DNA from: Copromyces sp. CBS 386.78
Taxonomy: Eukaryota; Ascomycota; Sordariomycetes; Sordariales; Sordariaceae
Reading direction: 5' to 3'
Length of the DNA: 64,000 bases
Assembly: GCA_030685235.1 (NCBI GenBank)
Contig: MU839082.1
Coordinates: 682,001 to 746,000, forward strand
Numbering within the stretch: position 1 is the first letter of the stretch; each line of letters opens with the position of its first letter. This document shows, piece by piece, positions 13,371-23,149 of the stretch. Position numbers and translations under genes: made by a program. The notes under the pieces were generated by a model. That model was not told the DNA's origin, made no database searches, and saw only the letters and a list, made by a program, of their open reading frames with translations.

Positions 13371-13790
13371 CTCCTTTTACTCTTTTTTAATCCCCGCTTC
13401 TAAATTAGAATAAGTTTATTAATAAATTTAATAACGAGCTTATTAGTAAAAGGGTCGAAATTATTATTAAAATCGGTTGTAAACTTATTATTAATTATAT
13501 AATCCTTTTCGCTCCTTTTTAACCCCCGCTTCTAAATTAAAATAAATTTATAAATAGGTTTAATAATAAGTTTAATAGCGGGCTTAATAGCGGACTTATT
13601 AACGAAAGGGTTAAAATTATTATTAGAGTCGGTTATAAGTTTATTATTAATTATATTATCCTTCTCGCTCTTCTTTAGTCCCCGCTTTTAAGTTAGAACG
13701 GGCTTATTAATAAGCTTAATAGTAGGCTCGTCGGCGAAAAGGTCGGAATTATCGTTAAAATCGGTTACAAGCTTATTATTAATTATATCA
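13371..13790. repeat. Tandem repeat of about 130-157 bp, 3 copies
   Basis: Copies start near 13371, 13501 and 13658 with ATCCTTTTCGCTCCTTTT or a variant. Each contains CCCCGCTTYTAAATT and ends in TTATTATTAATTATAT. They lie within the degraded minus-strand coding sequence. The middle copy is longer because of an internal duplication of a TTAATAGCGG-type unit. Confidence 0.7.
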
Positions 13791-14180
13791 TTTTTATTAC
13801 CTTCGTTATTAAATAAATAAAGGATTTTCGTACTATTAAGTTTATACTTTTTATATTTATAATTAATATAGTAATAATTATAATCGCTATCGCTATTGCT
13901 ATTATTAAAGATAATAATATTGTTATTCGGCCTCTTAATAGTATTTTAAATAATATTTTAAATAGGAGTATTAATTATTATTATATTATTATTATTATTA
14001 CCTTCTTTAATAAATTCGTTATTGTTAGAATTTTTAAAATCCGAAATATTATTTTAATAACGATTTAATTTAGTACGAATTATTTAAGACCGAATAAATT
14101 TAAAGAGGGGGGTAAGTTAGGATTGGGCCTATATCTTTTAAGTACTTTTAGTACAGACTAGTAATTTAAAAATATTGGCC

Positions 14181-14300
14181 TTACCTTTCTAAGAATTATT
14201 AGTTTTACCTTTTTAGGAACTAGCGGACTTACCTTTCTAAGAGTTAGTAGCCTTACCCTTCTAAGAATTAGTAGACTTGCCCTTCTAAAAGCCGATAGCT
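14181..14300. repeat. 24-bp minisatellite, 5 copies
   Basis: Units start at 14181, 14205, 14229, 14253 and 14277 with TTACCYTTYTAAGARYTA variants. The 24-bp period keeps the minus-strand frame and encodes an 8-residue KGK-S unit. Confidence 0.8.
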
Positions 14301-14755
14301 TTAGTAGTAATTTTATTAATAATTTTATTAAAAATTTTAGAAGTATTAATAGAAGGGGGGGATTTCCTATTCCCGTTCTTATTAGTAAGGCGAGGCATAG
14401 TATTAAAGGTGGTATTAAAGGTAGTATTAATATTGCTAGTATATAGAAAATAATCCTAGGAAGAAAAGGAAGAAATAATAAGAGAAAGAATTATAATGGA
14501 ATATTTTAAGTCTAGCCCGCCTTTTATATATAAATTAACTACCTTTATATATTAATACTGCGGTTAAGGAGTAGTTTAAATAGTATAATTAATATAGCCC
14601 CCTATTTAAAATAGGTAAACGTCTGTTAGTTTACGCCTTCGCGATAATTATAAGTATATAAAACCAGCCTATAAGAATAGAAGTAAAGGATAGGACGAAT
14701 ATATATATGAATTTAGCTTCAATACTATGCTAAGTATTATAAGATTTATATTGTT

Positions 14756-14875
14756 AACGCTTATTATAATGCGCTTACCATTCTAATATATTAGTAACGT
14801 TTACTGCGGTGCGTTCGTTGGACTAGTATGTTCGTAACGTTTATTGTAATGCGTTCGTTGGATTAGTATGCTAGT
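14756..14875. repeat. 40-bp tandem repeat, 3 copies, at the left heterochromatin edge
   Basis: Exact 40-bp units run 14756-14795, 14796-14835 and 14836-14875. Each begins AACGYTTAYTGYRRTGCG and ends with TAGT or TCGT. The array sits just before composition returns to normal. Confidence 0.85.
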
Positions 14876-14940
14876 ACAATAGTACTAACGAATACGAGAC
14901 CGTTATGGGGGGGGTTTGGGGTAGGTTGGGGTGCGTTACT

Positions 14941-15959
14941 GTTGTATTACTGTATAGCGATTTCGTTGCAGGCTATGAACAGTATATGCAACCTCTACGA
15001 TACTGGTATACTGGGATTCCGAATATAACATTAGTCTTGTAATCCCCGTTATTCGCTCATTCCTTGCTGGAAATGTGCATATGGGGGTATCTTTACGAAG
15101 CTGTCTTTGGTCCACATGCGGAGTATTGGGCAGGAAAAGTTGGGAAGCGCTTCATGTCCACATGTGTCGGTCTCCAAGGTAAGTATACCCTATTTGACCT
15201 GTTTGAATTACCTGCTACATCTGCTTACATTTCCACTCAGACCTTATCACCCGCAACTCCAACGGCCGGGCCTCCAGTGCACTACTTCCTGCATTCCATC
15301 ACTGGAGGTCTGACTCAATGCACCAACTTGAGAAGCTTGGAGCCGTTAAGCTCCCATCGAGCGAATCTATAGCAGTCAAAATGCTCGACTATCTCGCTCC
15401 CATTCTGAACCAAACGCCAACGGGGGTCCCTACCTCAGCCACAGCCATCGATGCGGTCGAAATCATGCGCGCGGCTGTCAAGATGGACAGAATCTTCCGG
15501 ATGTCCAGGGCTCACTACACCGTAATGATCTCCAAAGGCTCTCCTCCGTTTCACCCGCCCTTTTTTGGGTTTCCATTCGATCCCGCTTGCATGGAGCAAA
15601 AGCCCGAGTTTGCGGGTTTTGGAAACCGGAACGGAAGTCATCCCTCTGACGTTGACCTCGTTGTCTCCCCGGCCATCCTTAAAGCCGGCAACACCGATGG
15701 CGAAAACTACCAGTCAAAGCACTTCCTCATCAAACTTGGGGTGGTTTGCAATGTTCAGCAATTCTTCGTCGATGCTAAGAAAACCCAGACCAAGACGGCC
15801 TCTTCAACTCGCCAAGATGCAGCGTCGTCTTCTAGTCGTACTGTTCGAACCAGAGCTATGGCTTCAGCGGAGCGGGAGCGTCGTTCAGACAAGAATGATG
15901 GATCAGATGTTGATATGCTTGACTATCCTGATAATGATAGCATGCGAGCGGATCGCTAA
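14941..15959 (+). pseudogene. 5'-truncated paralogue of the coiled-coil family at 23-30 kb
   Basis: Two exons joined by a 62-bp intron (15179-15240, GTAAGT...CAG, phase 1) encode the conserved C-terminal part of the family. Landmarks are YWAGKVGKRF, then AFHHWRS after the intron, then VVSPAILKAGNTDGENY followed by KLGVVCN. The equivalents in the neighbour at 23150-25355 are LWAGETGQKF, AYHAWRS and AVSPGLIKCGNADGTNY; the intron position and phase are the same. Upstream of 15043 the frame has a TAA at 15040-15042, where the paralogue alignment suggests a former CAA. The coiled-coil N-terminus is missing in RIP-degraded DNA. The gene is most likely dead. An internal Met could still start a fragment, so transcription is not excluded. 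Confidence 0.7.
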
Positions 15960-16649
15960 GGGGCATTGTGGTGGGCATCAATAGAGGCTGGGTATTGATG
16001 GGATGGTCCAAAGGCATTAAGGACAGTTGTGGTTTCCCTTGTACTTTTCTTGGGCTGCTTTCTTCTTAGTACCAATCTTACGTGTCTTTCGTGTTCATTC
16101 CTATCTCGTAACTCGCGTTTTGCCGGCTGTTGGCTCGCGATGTTTGTAGAAGAGACTCAACCAAGGTTGTACACAGACAATACGAGACAAGAAATCTTGA
16201 CAATTGGACTAAACTAAGGGTCCTTTGCAATTTGGTTTCACTCGTAGCTCGAATTGAATTATTGTTCTACTGTACATCAGTCTCAAATTACTTTCTTGCC
16301 TCAACCCTTGATGAGATATTGTGTCATGTACTATTTTCCAGCAAGTAGTAGGCAAATATTGGAGACTGCCAGACAAGACCAAGATTGGGTGAAGCCAGAA
16401 ATGCTCTCCAGCGCCTTTATTTCCGAGCTCACCCTTTCCCCTTCTCAGGTTCCATAAAGCCAACTGTCCTCGTCACCAACCTACTCCCGTTCATATTATG
16501 GCGGCGGTTCTTGGGGGTGGGGGCCTGAGCCGTAGATGTTTCGGCGATTTGATATGGGGTCGGGGCCATTGATAATGCACCGGATGAAAAAGTGTATCCC
16601 GGTGTATAACCCTTCGACAATCTCAAATGCCGGTCCAACCACTACCATA
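15960..16649. other. Intergenic region
   Basis: Normal-composition DNA between the pseudogene and the MITE. Several 60-85-codon open frames occur on both strands, but none has a coherent domain, splice structure or start context. No RNA gene was found. Confidence 0.5.
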
Positions 16650-17289
16650 GCGGGAAAATCCCCAGGGCAACAAGCCTTGAAGGGGGTATCAATGCTTGTA
16701 ATTTGACAAGCCTTGTTGCAATCCCAAGCGTTGTGAGCTGAGGGAGGCCTCTGATTGGTTAGATTTTGATGCGCTATAGACGGTCGCTAAAGATCTTGGT
16801 AATGATAGTTCTTTCCCGGATATACTACTGCCCTATATCAAAGGAAAGAACGAAGCCCTTTTATAATCAATTGGGCCAGTGGCTCAATGGTTCTTGTCGT
16901 CGCTCTCTTTCTTGGGATTGGCAGTTCGATTCCAACTTGTAACAGATTTTTTTCCGTTGTACGAAAAGTTTCGCGCGCGGAAGTATAAATACCCTTATCC
17001 GGACTTTGAAGCCAAAGCCCGACCACCCTAGAAAATATTACTATAATACCTTAATTAGGTACTAGCCCAAGATCCCTATAAGAATCTCCAGAAGGTTCTT
17101 ATAGGGGTCTTGACCTTTTTTTTTTTTTCCTACCTAAATCCGACCAATCAGAAGCCTCCCTCAGCTCACAACGCTTGGGATCGCAACAAGGCTTGTCAAA
17201 GTGCCAAGGCCAGGCCCGTTAACACGTCTAACAAACCTATCAACCCTTGGACCCCCCCTCAAGCCTTGTTACCCTCCTTATATTCCCGC
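16650..17289. mobile_element. MITE-like element with long terminal inverted repeats
   Basis: The ends GCGGGAA...TTCCCGC are flanked by TA on both sides (16648-16649 and 17290-17291), consistent with a TA target duplication. The inverted repeats are long: 16650-16770 pairs with 17137-17289, with a gap of about 40 bp in the left arm. The best block (CCCAAGCGTTGTGAGCTGAG and its neighbours) is nearly perfect over about 65 bp. A second nested hairpin, CCCTATAAGAA/TTCTTATAGGG, lies at 17070-17109. No transposase is present. The TA duplication fits a Tc1/mariner-type source, but the superfamily is inferred. Confidence 0.75.
16868..16953 (+). other. tRNA-like sequence with Pol III A and B boxes, inside the MITE
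   Basis: TGGCTCAATGG (16880-16890) resembles an A box and GCAGTTCGATTCC (16921-16933) a B box at a normal distance. A run of seven T (16947-16953) follows, as a Pol III terminator would. The acceptor and T-arm stems do not pair, so this is not a functional tRNA. It may be tRNA-derived. Confidence 0.3.
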
Positions 17290-17540
17290 TAGGGTATGAT
17301 TACAGACGCCGCAATGCAGAAGGCTGTTAGGGCTGTCCTCTTCTCCTCTAACGGCTTGTTCAAGATAGCGTCTCCCCCAAAAATGTTCAGGAACTTCTCT
17401 GCCCGTAACCTGAACCGGTTGACTCCAATTACGCAGTTTATGAATAGCAGAGCCAGCCAGTGGTTCAATGTCAGAGAATCAACCCACCCGAGTATCGAGA
17501 CGATTGGGGCTGCTAGTATACCGAGAAGATATCCCAACAT
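17289..17540 (-). CDS. Small hydrophobic membrane protein, 83 aa; 3' end altered by MITE
   Basis: The frame MLGYLLGILAAPIVSILGWV... has two or three likely membrane segments (residues about 1-20, 27-41 and 70-83), which is more coherent than the shadow frames nearby. The TAG stop (17289-17291) is formed by the TA target site plus the first base of the inserted MITE. Removing the MITE in silico would add about eight codons before the next stop. The sequence GTAAGCCCC...CGCCAG upstream (about 17635-17550) could be a 5'-leader intron. I do not recognise the family, and the gene could be a shadow. Confidence 0.35.
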   Translation of the reverse strand: MLGYLLGILAAPIVSILGWVDSLTLNHWLALLFINCVIGVNRFRLRAEKFLNIFGGDAILNKPLEEKRTALTAFCIAASVIIP

Positions 17541-19345
17541 GGTAAAGTGCGAGTGCTGGCGGTGCCCCGGAAGAGTAACTATTGTTCTCGAACGAGTTGT
17601 TGTTGTTGATGTCGCGTTTGTGGTTGTTTTGGGGCTTACGGTAGTTGGGAGAACGATTGGACTGCAAGTGCTGCATCATGTCAGAAAGGAGTTGAAGAGG
17701 GGTGGCAGTGGAGGGCAGAATGGGGAGGGGGAGACATACCGAGATATGTATATTTCGTACCTAGCCGAGGTGAAGAACATCTGCTGGCTTGACCAAGGTC
17801 CTCACGCGGGGTTGTGATGCTCCAATCTAGAGGCGGGAGAGTTGTGATGTAATTAGGTCGAGCTGGTGTGTGGACAAAGGGTACGCGTCCAGAGGGAGGA
17901 TATCGGAGTGACCACTTGAGGTTGATGATGTAGATGTTAGAGCAATGAAGAACAAAATGATTTTGGTGTTGTCAATGTTCAACCAGGAATCGGTTACCAA
18001 GACACGAGTTGATAACTTGTGATGATTTGATGAATGAAGAGAGAGAGGAAAAGGAAAGATAAAGTCTGGGGGACGAGAGCAGCGGCGCACACAAGACAAG
18101 AAAAGTCAAGGCAGGCAAAACTTGTATCACAAGTAAACCAGTAAGTTTTGAAACTTGACTTTCAACGCTATGAATCGTCACAGAATACAAACTTTCAGTT
18201 ATCTAAACGTCGTTAAGAGTGATGCAATAGTGGCCCCGTGTATTTACACCCGTATTCCTGTACTGGAACGTACGCTGAACTAGGTATCCGCCGGGGAAAA
18301 CAAAGAGGGCATGCAATATCTATGCATGTAAACAAGGCACACATGCCCTCTTACTTCCTTGCGTTTTGATGCCTTCTACTTTTCTTGCCTTGAAATTGCT
18401 TGCCTTGTGTGCAGCGCTGGACGAGAGACTCAAGTACCTACCTTACCTAAGGTAGTCTGGGAATGCAAGAGACCATGCATCTGAAATGGGTTTGATGATG
18501 CGTGATTTCCTTCGGGGTTGCATGGGGAGGAAGGTACGTATGTGAAAGCAAAGAAATATAGCTCCTAACGCATTTGCGGACGGCCAAAGTCGATGGTTAG
18601 GTACATTTCTGTTGGCCACCTTCTTGTCCTAGTAATTGACAGAGATGGAAGTCGAGTAACATTCATCCTGCGCAGGTCATCTGGACCTCGTACTCTTCTG
18701 TGTGATAGATCTTTCCGAGATCTTTCGTGAACATGCACCGGCAGCGAGGACTGGATGTTAACCATCGTTGCTCACTTGATTGTACATAGCTTCTCGACGT
18801 CGGAAGTATGTCTGGCTGGAGCGGAAAAGGTAAATGTGTGGTAAACGAAATCCGTCGGAGGCGTCGACTGGTGATGTTCGGTGCTGTAATGGGTGCAAAT
18901 CTTCTAAGTATCAGGTTCTTCAGTCGAGGTATCGTCTCTCTGCGCACATCTGTTTGAAGCAGGAGGTTTGTAGCGGGTTGGTTTATAGGAACTCAGTGGT
19001 TACCTCTATTTGGGATTTGCCCGTTGTCTACGGCGTGGTACATAGGAGAACTTGATTTTCCAGATTTCACAAATCACATGGGTTGGTCATTCGAAGATTC
19101 CATCATGTGTATCTATCTGCTCGAATGCCAGTTGGGCTCCTCATTGATACAGTACCTATACATTGGCATGCGATGAGATGTGCTTGCTCGTAACCCGAAA
19201 ACAAAGCTCCCTGCGGTGCCAAGTTAGTGTAGAGGTAAGCATAGAAAATGATTGGAATGTGACATTCCGGCATGTTCAAAGATACTGAAGCAACATTTGA
19301 AGCAATTCTCGTAGAGCAAAAAATGGCGGAGAGTCTGAAAGATTC
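17541..19345. other. Intergenic region
   Basis: No convincing gene. It has normal composition and only short overlapping frames. Two small symmetries stand out: CTACCTTACCTAAGGTAG near 18436-18453, and an 11-bp inverted repeat AAGAGGGCATG (18303-18313)/CATGCCCTCTT (18342-18352). The region probably holds the leader of the 83-aa frame and the 3' UTR of the Hsp70-like gene. Confidence 0.5.
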
Positions 19346-21465
19346 TCAACGGGTGTTGTAGTCAACCTTCACGCTCTTGGAGCCTTCCTTCTTGCCATCG
19401 CGATAGATGGCAAAGCCGACTGACTCGCCCGAGCAAGTCATCTCGCAACGATATCGCAGTTCGCCGTAAACTCTTCCGAGTTGATTGGTGAACTTCGGCA
19501 AGGCTTCAGGGTCGATGATGGTCTCCCATTTGATGGAGCACAACTCTTTGATAACCTCAGGATCCCATCTGGTCGGAGGGGGGAAGACGTTCGTTTGAAA
19601 AATCTCATCGTCCTCGGGAGTCGTCATCGGTCCATGTCGATCAAAATTCTGTTTTATCGAGCGGCTCCTGGGCTTATGGGCCGAAACATCTTCTCCCTGT
19701 TTATGGTAAGCTGTGTGTCACTAAAGTAATTGTAGATCATTTTTGTGAATGATGCTTACCTCTTGGAGAAGCCATGCCATCTGGTTGCGTGCGTAGTATT
19801 GCTGGTCGATGTCGCAAAAATACTTGTCCTCATGGTTGTGGCGCCGGGAGTTCCAAGGCTCGTTCCAGCAAATGCCATAGCTTGCCCGTGCAACTCTGGT
19901 CTGGACTTGAACAGACACCTTCCCGATTCCAGATTGGGTTGCGGCATGGATGACGGCTCCGCGGCAGATAGCTGTCCAACTTTTGAGCAGAAATTCGGTC
20001 AGCATTCCTGCATTAAATGATAATAAGGCCACATGCAAGAACTCTTACGGCTTTGCTCCCTTTGCCTGGAGGATCTCAACTTCCTTTCCGAATCTCTCTT
20101 TCACTCTGTCGTATAAATAGTTGCAACGACCAAATCCGCCGACCAAGATGACGTACTGTATCATCCTGTTAGTTACTAAAAGCAATACCGGAATTGTGAA
20201 CTTGCTTGTCTTCGTCTTACCTTGGGGCCAACTCCCTCTTTCTCTTTGACGGCGTTGATTTGGCCATCAATGAGATTGTTGATCTTTTCAATGACGGGAT
20301 CAAACGCTCCCTTGACGTCCTCAGGGGTAATCGTAACGGTGGGAAGGGTCATTCCGATACCGCGTCGATCTTTGGCCAGCAAGCATTCAAATGGGACGCG
20401 AATGTTGTAGGATTTATCGGAGCCCTTCTTGAAGTTCCGCTTGATGCCAGTCTCCCATTGAGTGCGGATTATATCGCGCCGATTTGACTCGTCCATCCTC
20501 TCCCACTTCTTGTCAAACTTGCTCTTGAGGACATTCGTGAACGATTCGTCAAGGAAAACGGCACCGCACAATCCACCTGTCACTACATCAGTATCTTGTA
20601 ATAATTGCGTGATACGCAATGCAGGATCGGGGATGCTTACCGCTTCCTTTAACACACTCCTTGACGATCATGGGTTTCGCTTGAATCAACTTATACGAAA
20701 TCAGGTCCACGGTTCCGCCGCCGCAGTCTGCCACAACGAAAGTGTCCTCGTCCTGCTCAAATACTTAGATTAGCATTCCCTGAAGACATTTGTGGGAAGT
20801 TAACATACCTTCACGTCAAAACGCCCTTCCATGTCTGCAAGGGTGGCTATTGCAGCCGCCTCAGGCTCGGAGATGAAGGTGAGTTGTGTCTCAACCCCCA
20901 TCCTCTTGTCCAGCATACCAGCTTGCTCGGCCGCAAGTCTCATCTTCTCGCGCGCGTAGCTCGGCCAAATGGCCGGAAGCGTGATTACGATGTGAAACTG
21001 GGCATAGTTGACCATACCTCTGCTGATGGATTTGGTGATACAATCGATAGAGTGCTCCCAAAGGTGACGCAAGAACGTCGTGACCGCTTCTTCTGCGGTC
21101 TTGTTGTGCTTCTGGAGATACTCTCGAGCCTTCTTGATCTTGTCGGAAGTTCTGACCTCCTCAGGCATATCCTCGTCGTTGAGGAGCAGAAGCTTGACCC
21201 ATTTAAGCTGTTCCTTCTCCGGCTCAATAGCATAACCCCAGGTCACCTCATTCCCGGGACCGTAGGAAATAGCGGTCGGTGTCTTGCACTCGTCAGTGTT
21301 GTCACTTGAGTCAGCGTCCCAGCTGGTTATGATCTCGATTTGATCAACTTGGTTGGACCAGGTGAAAGCGACACCGGAAAAAGTCGTTCCAAAGTCAATC
21401 CCGACAATGATAGTTCCTTGAGAACTAGCCAGTTTGCGGGGAGATCTCCGCGGAGTTGGAGGCAT
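19346..21465 (-). CDS. Hsp70/HSPA12-like actin-fold ATPase, 600 aa
   Basis: Six exons: 21465-20809, 20752-20641, 20576-20221, 20155-20049, 19979-19760 and 19696-19346. The five introns are 56-69 bp, all GT-AG and frame-consistent. The protein has the Hsp70-type ATPase signatures in order: GIDFGTTFSG (phosphate 1, residues 22-31), VVADCGGGTVD (phosphate 2, right after intron 1) and YVILVGGFGRCNYLYDRVKE (adenosine site, exon 4). There is no recognisable canonical Hsp70 substrate-binding domain or EEVD end. This matches the fungal Hsp70-like proteins related to HSPA12, a family with many paralogues and mostly unknown clients. The N-terminus PPTPRRSPRK is basic. Start chosen at 21465 because an upstream in-frame Met adds 55 residues that do not belong to the fold. 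Confidence 0.88.
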
Positions 21466-23149
21466 CTTGATCGCAGCGTAGTTATAGGGAGTAGACCTGT
21501 GTAGACTCTGTCGAACCGAGATAGTTTCGTACCTGGAAGGAATGGGGGTAGTTATTAGTTTATTTTCGGTGATTGCGATGACAAATACTCGAGACCTGTG
21601 TCTAGATCTGATGATTGGGCAAAGGGACACTCATGACCTGGAGTGCCAGAGGATGGCCGACCCGTGATGTGGAAAGGATAAGGTGAGGGGGAGGTGATGA
21701 CGAAGTTATGGAGGATTATAACAACTTGAACGGCGCAGCAGCTTACTTGGTAATGCGGGAGAGAGTATACTGGCTTCGTGGCAAAGCTAGGGAAGAAAAG
21801 CAGATTGCCTTCAATACCAGCCGTGAGATGTATGGCGAGACAAATCGTCAGAAGATGTACGGTAGGAGAACGCGTCGTGAGATGTATGGTGAGAAAAAAA
21901 GTATTGAGAGAGTTTGACGGAAGCTGGATGTGCCGTTCATAAGTTATGTGCTGAAGGGGAGAAACTGGAGAAGAATTCAGTCTAGTCTTGCTGTCGAGGG
22001 AGAAAGCTGGAGTGGGGTATCTCACGGATCAGCACTTGAGAGGAAGTCCCCAAGCAAACAAGACAACGGTGTGATGGAGGGGGTAATCCCATCTATTCAC
22101 CGAGCAAAAATGAAATAAGTACAGGTATGGTTGGGCCAAACTTCGAGGTCTCTGCCGGTGTCTTCAATAAGTTAGTCACTGCCCGCATGTCAAGGAAGGA
22201 GTGACGAGATAACGACCCTGTATTTACTGTGTACCGGCATATCCTAAAGCTATCTCTCCGAGTTGGAGGTACCTCTACCTTGCCTATAGCTATCAGGAAC
22301 ATCTGGATATACGGCTTTGTCTTCCTACATGCGGGAGGTACTTAGGGGCAGCACTCCCACCGAGCATCTGTGGATGTACACAAATCTTGTAAGTGATCTG
22401 GGTCATCAAGGTAGGTACGTACCTATATATCCAAGTACCTTTTCAAAGGAGGGAATACAGCGCGTCAAAAGATAAGAAGATGAGACTGCAATCAGTCAAG
22501 TCGAGACCTTCTGCGACGGGATGGTGGGGTCTGATGCTTTCGATCTTCCAGTCCTCACCGGTATGGAAATCTGTCAGTGAATTTATTATATAATGGCTGG
22601 CCTTTGGGTTCTCCTTTGACATTTCTGTGCCAACCAGCTGTTTCGCAGGATCTCACTTACTTGTCAGCCCAGTCTGGCTACTTCGTCGAACCTGAATAAG
22701 TTTACTCAGACAATGCCTGATAAGGCACACAACAGTATTCAAGAGCGGCTTGAACACTTTTCTTTCCCACCCCACCATGGTGCTTCGCACCTTATGTTTG
22801 GAGAACATCAACATTTACTTACTAGTGTGCCAGCCACGCAGCTTCTGGAACCCTTTCCTCGTCATCAAAAGCGCTGCGGGGTGAACGCGCTCTCTCATAG
22901 AAGAGAAATTGCTTCAGCGGTGACTTGCCAAGGACATTACTAAGGCATCGGCAATCGGTGAGACTTGTCCCCATTCCCGTGCTGAGCCAAATCGCACCCG
23001 AGTAATGACAAAGGAGCTGACACCTCGACAGACGTCCACTAACACCGAATATCCCTCTTTTTTACGCACTCTGGCTCGGCGGACACTTCCTCGTGCTCTT
23101 TAATCAAGCATAGTGTAAGCACTCGCTACCTGCGAAGGACAATCCAAAG
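21466..23149. other. Divergent intergenic region
   Basis: This region separates two divergently transcribed genes and should contain both promoters. Short open frames (60-156 codons) occur but lack domains and splice logic. Repeated AGATGTAYGG/AGATGTATGG motifs occur around 21826-21891. No RNA gene was seen. Confidence 0.5.

Larger units (their letters stand above)
13340..14398 (-). pseudogene. Unidentified RIP-degraded repeat-protein gene
   Basis: A minus-strand frame starts with ATG at 14398 (MPRLTNKNGNRKSPPS) and runs leftward, broken only by RIP-type stops. It encodes five tandem KGK-containing units from the 24-bp array (14181-14300), low-complexity Asn/Asp-rich stretches, then three longer repeats of about 45-50 residues containing KRGLKKSEKD (13371-13790). 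The product would have been basic and repetitive. The family is unknown and the 3' limit is uncertain. Confidence 0.35.

Noticed and set aside
16868..16945. Functional tRNA gene
   Set aside because: A and B boxes are present, but the acceptor and T stems do not pair, so I report only a tRNA-like sequence.
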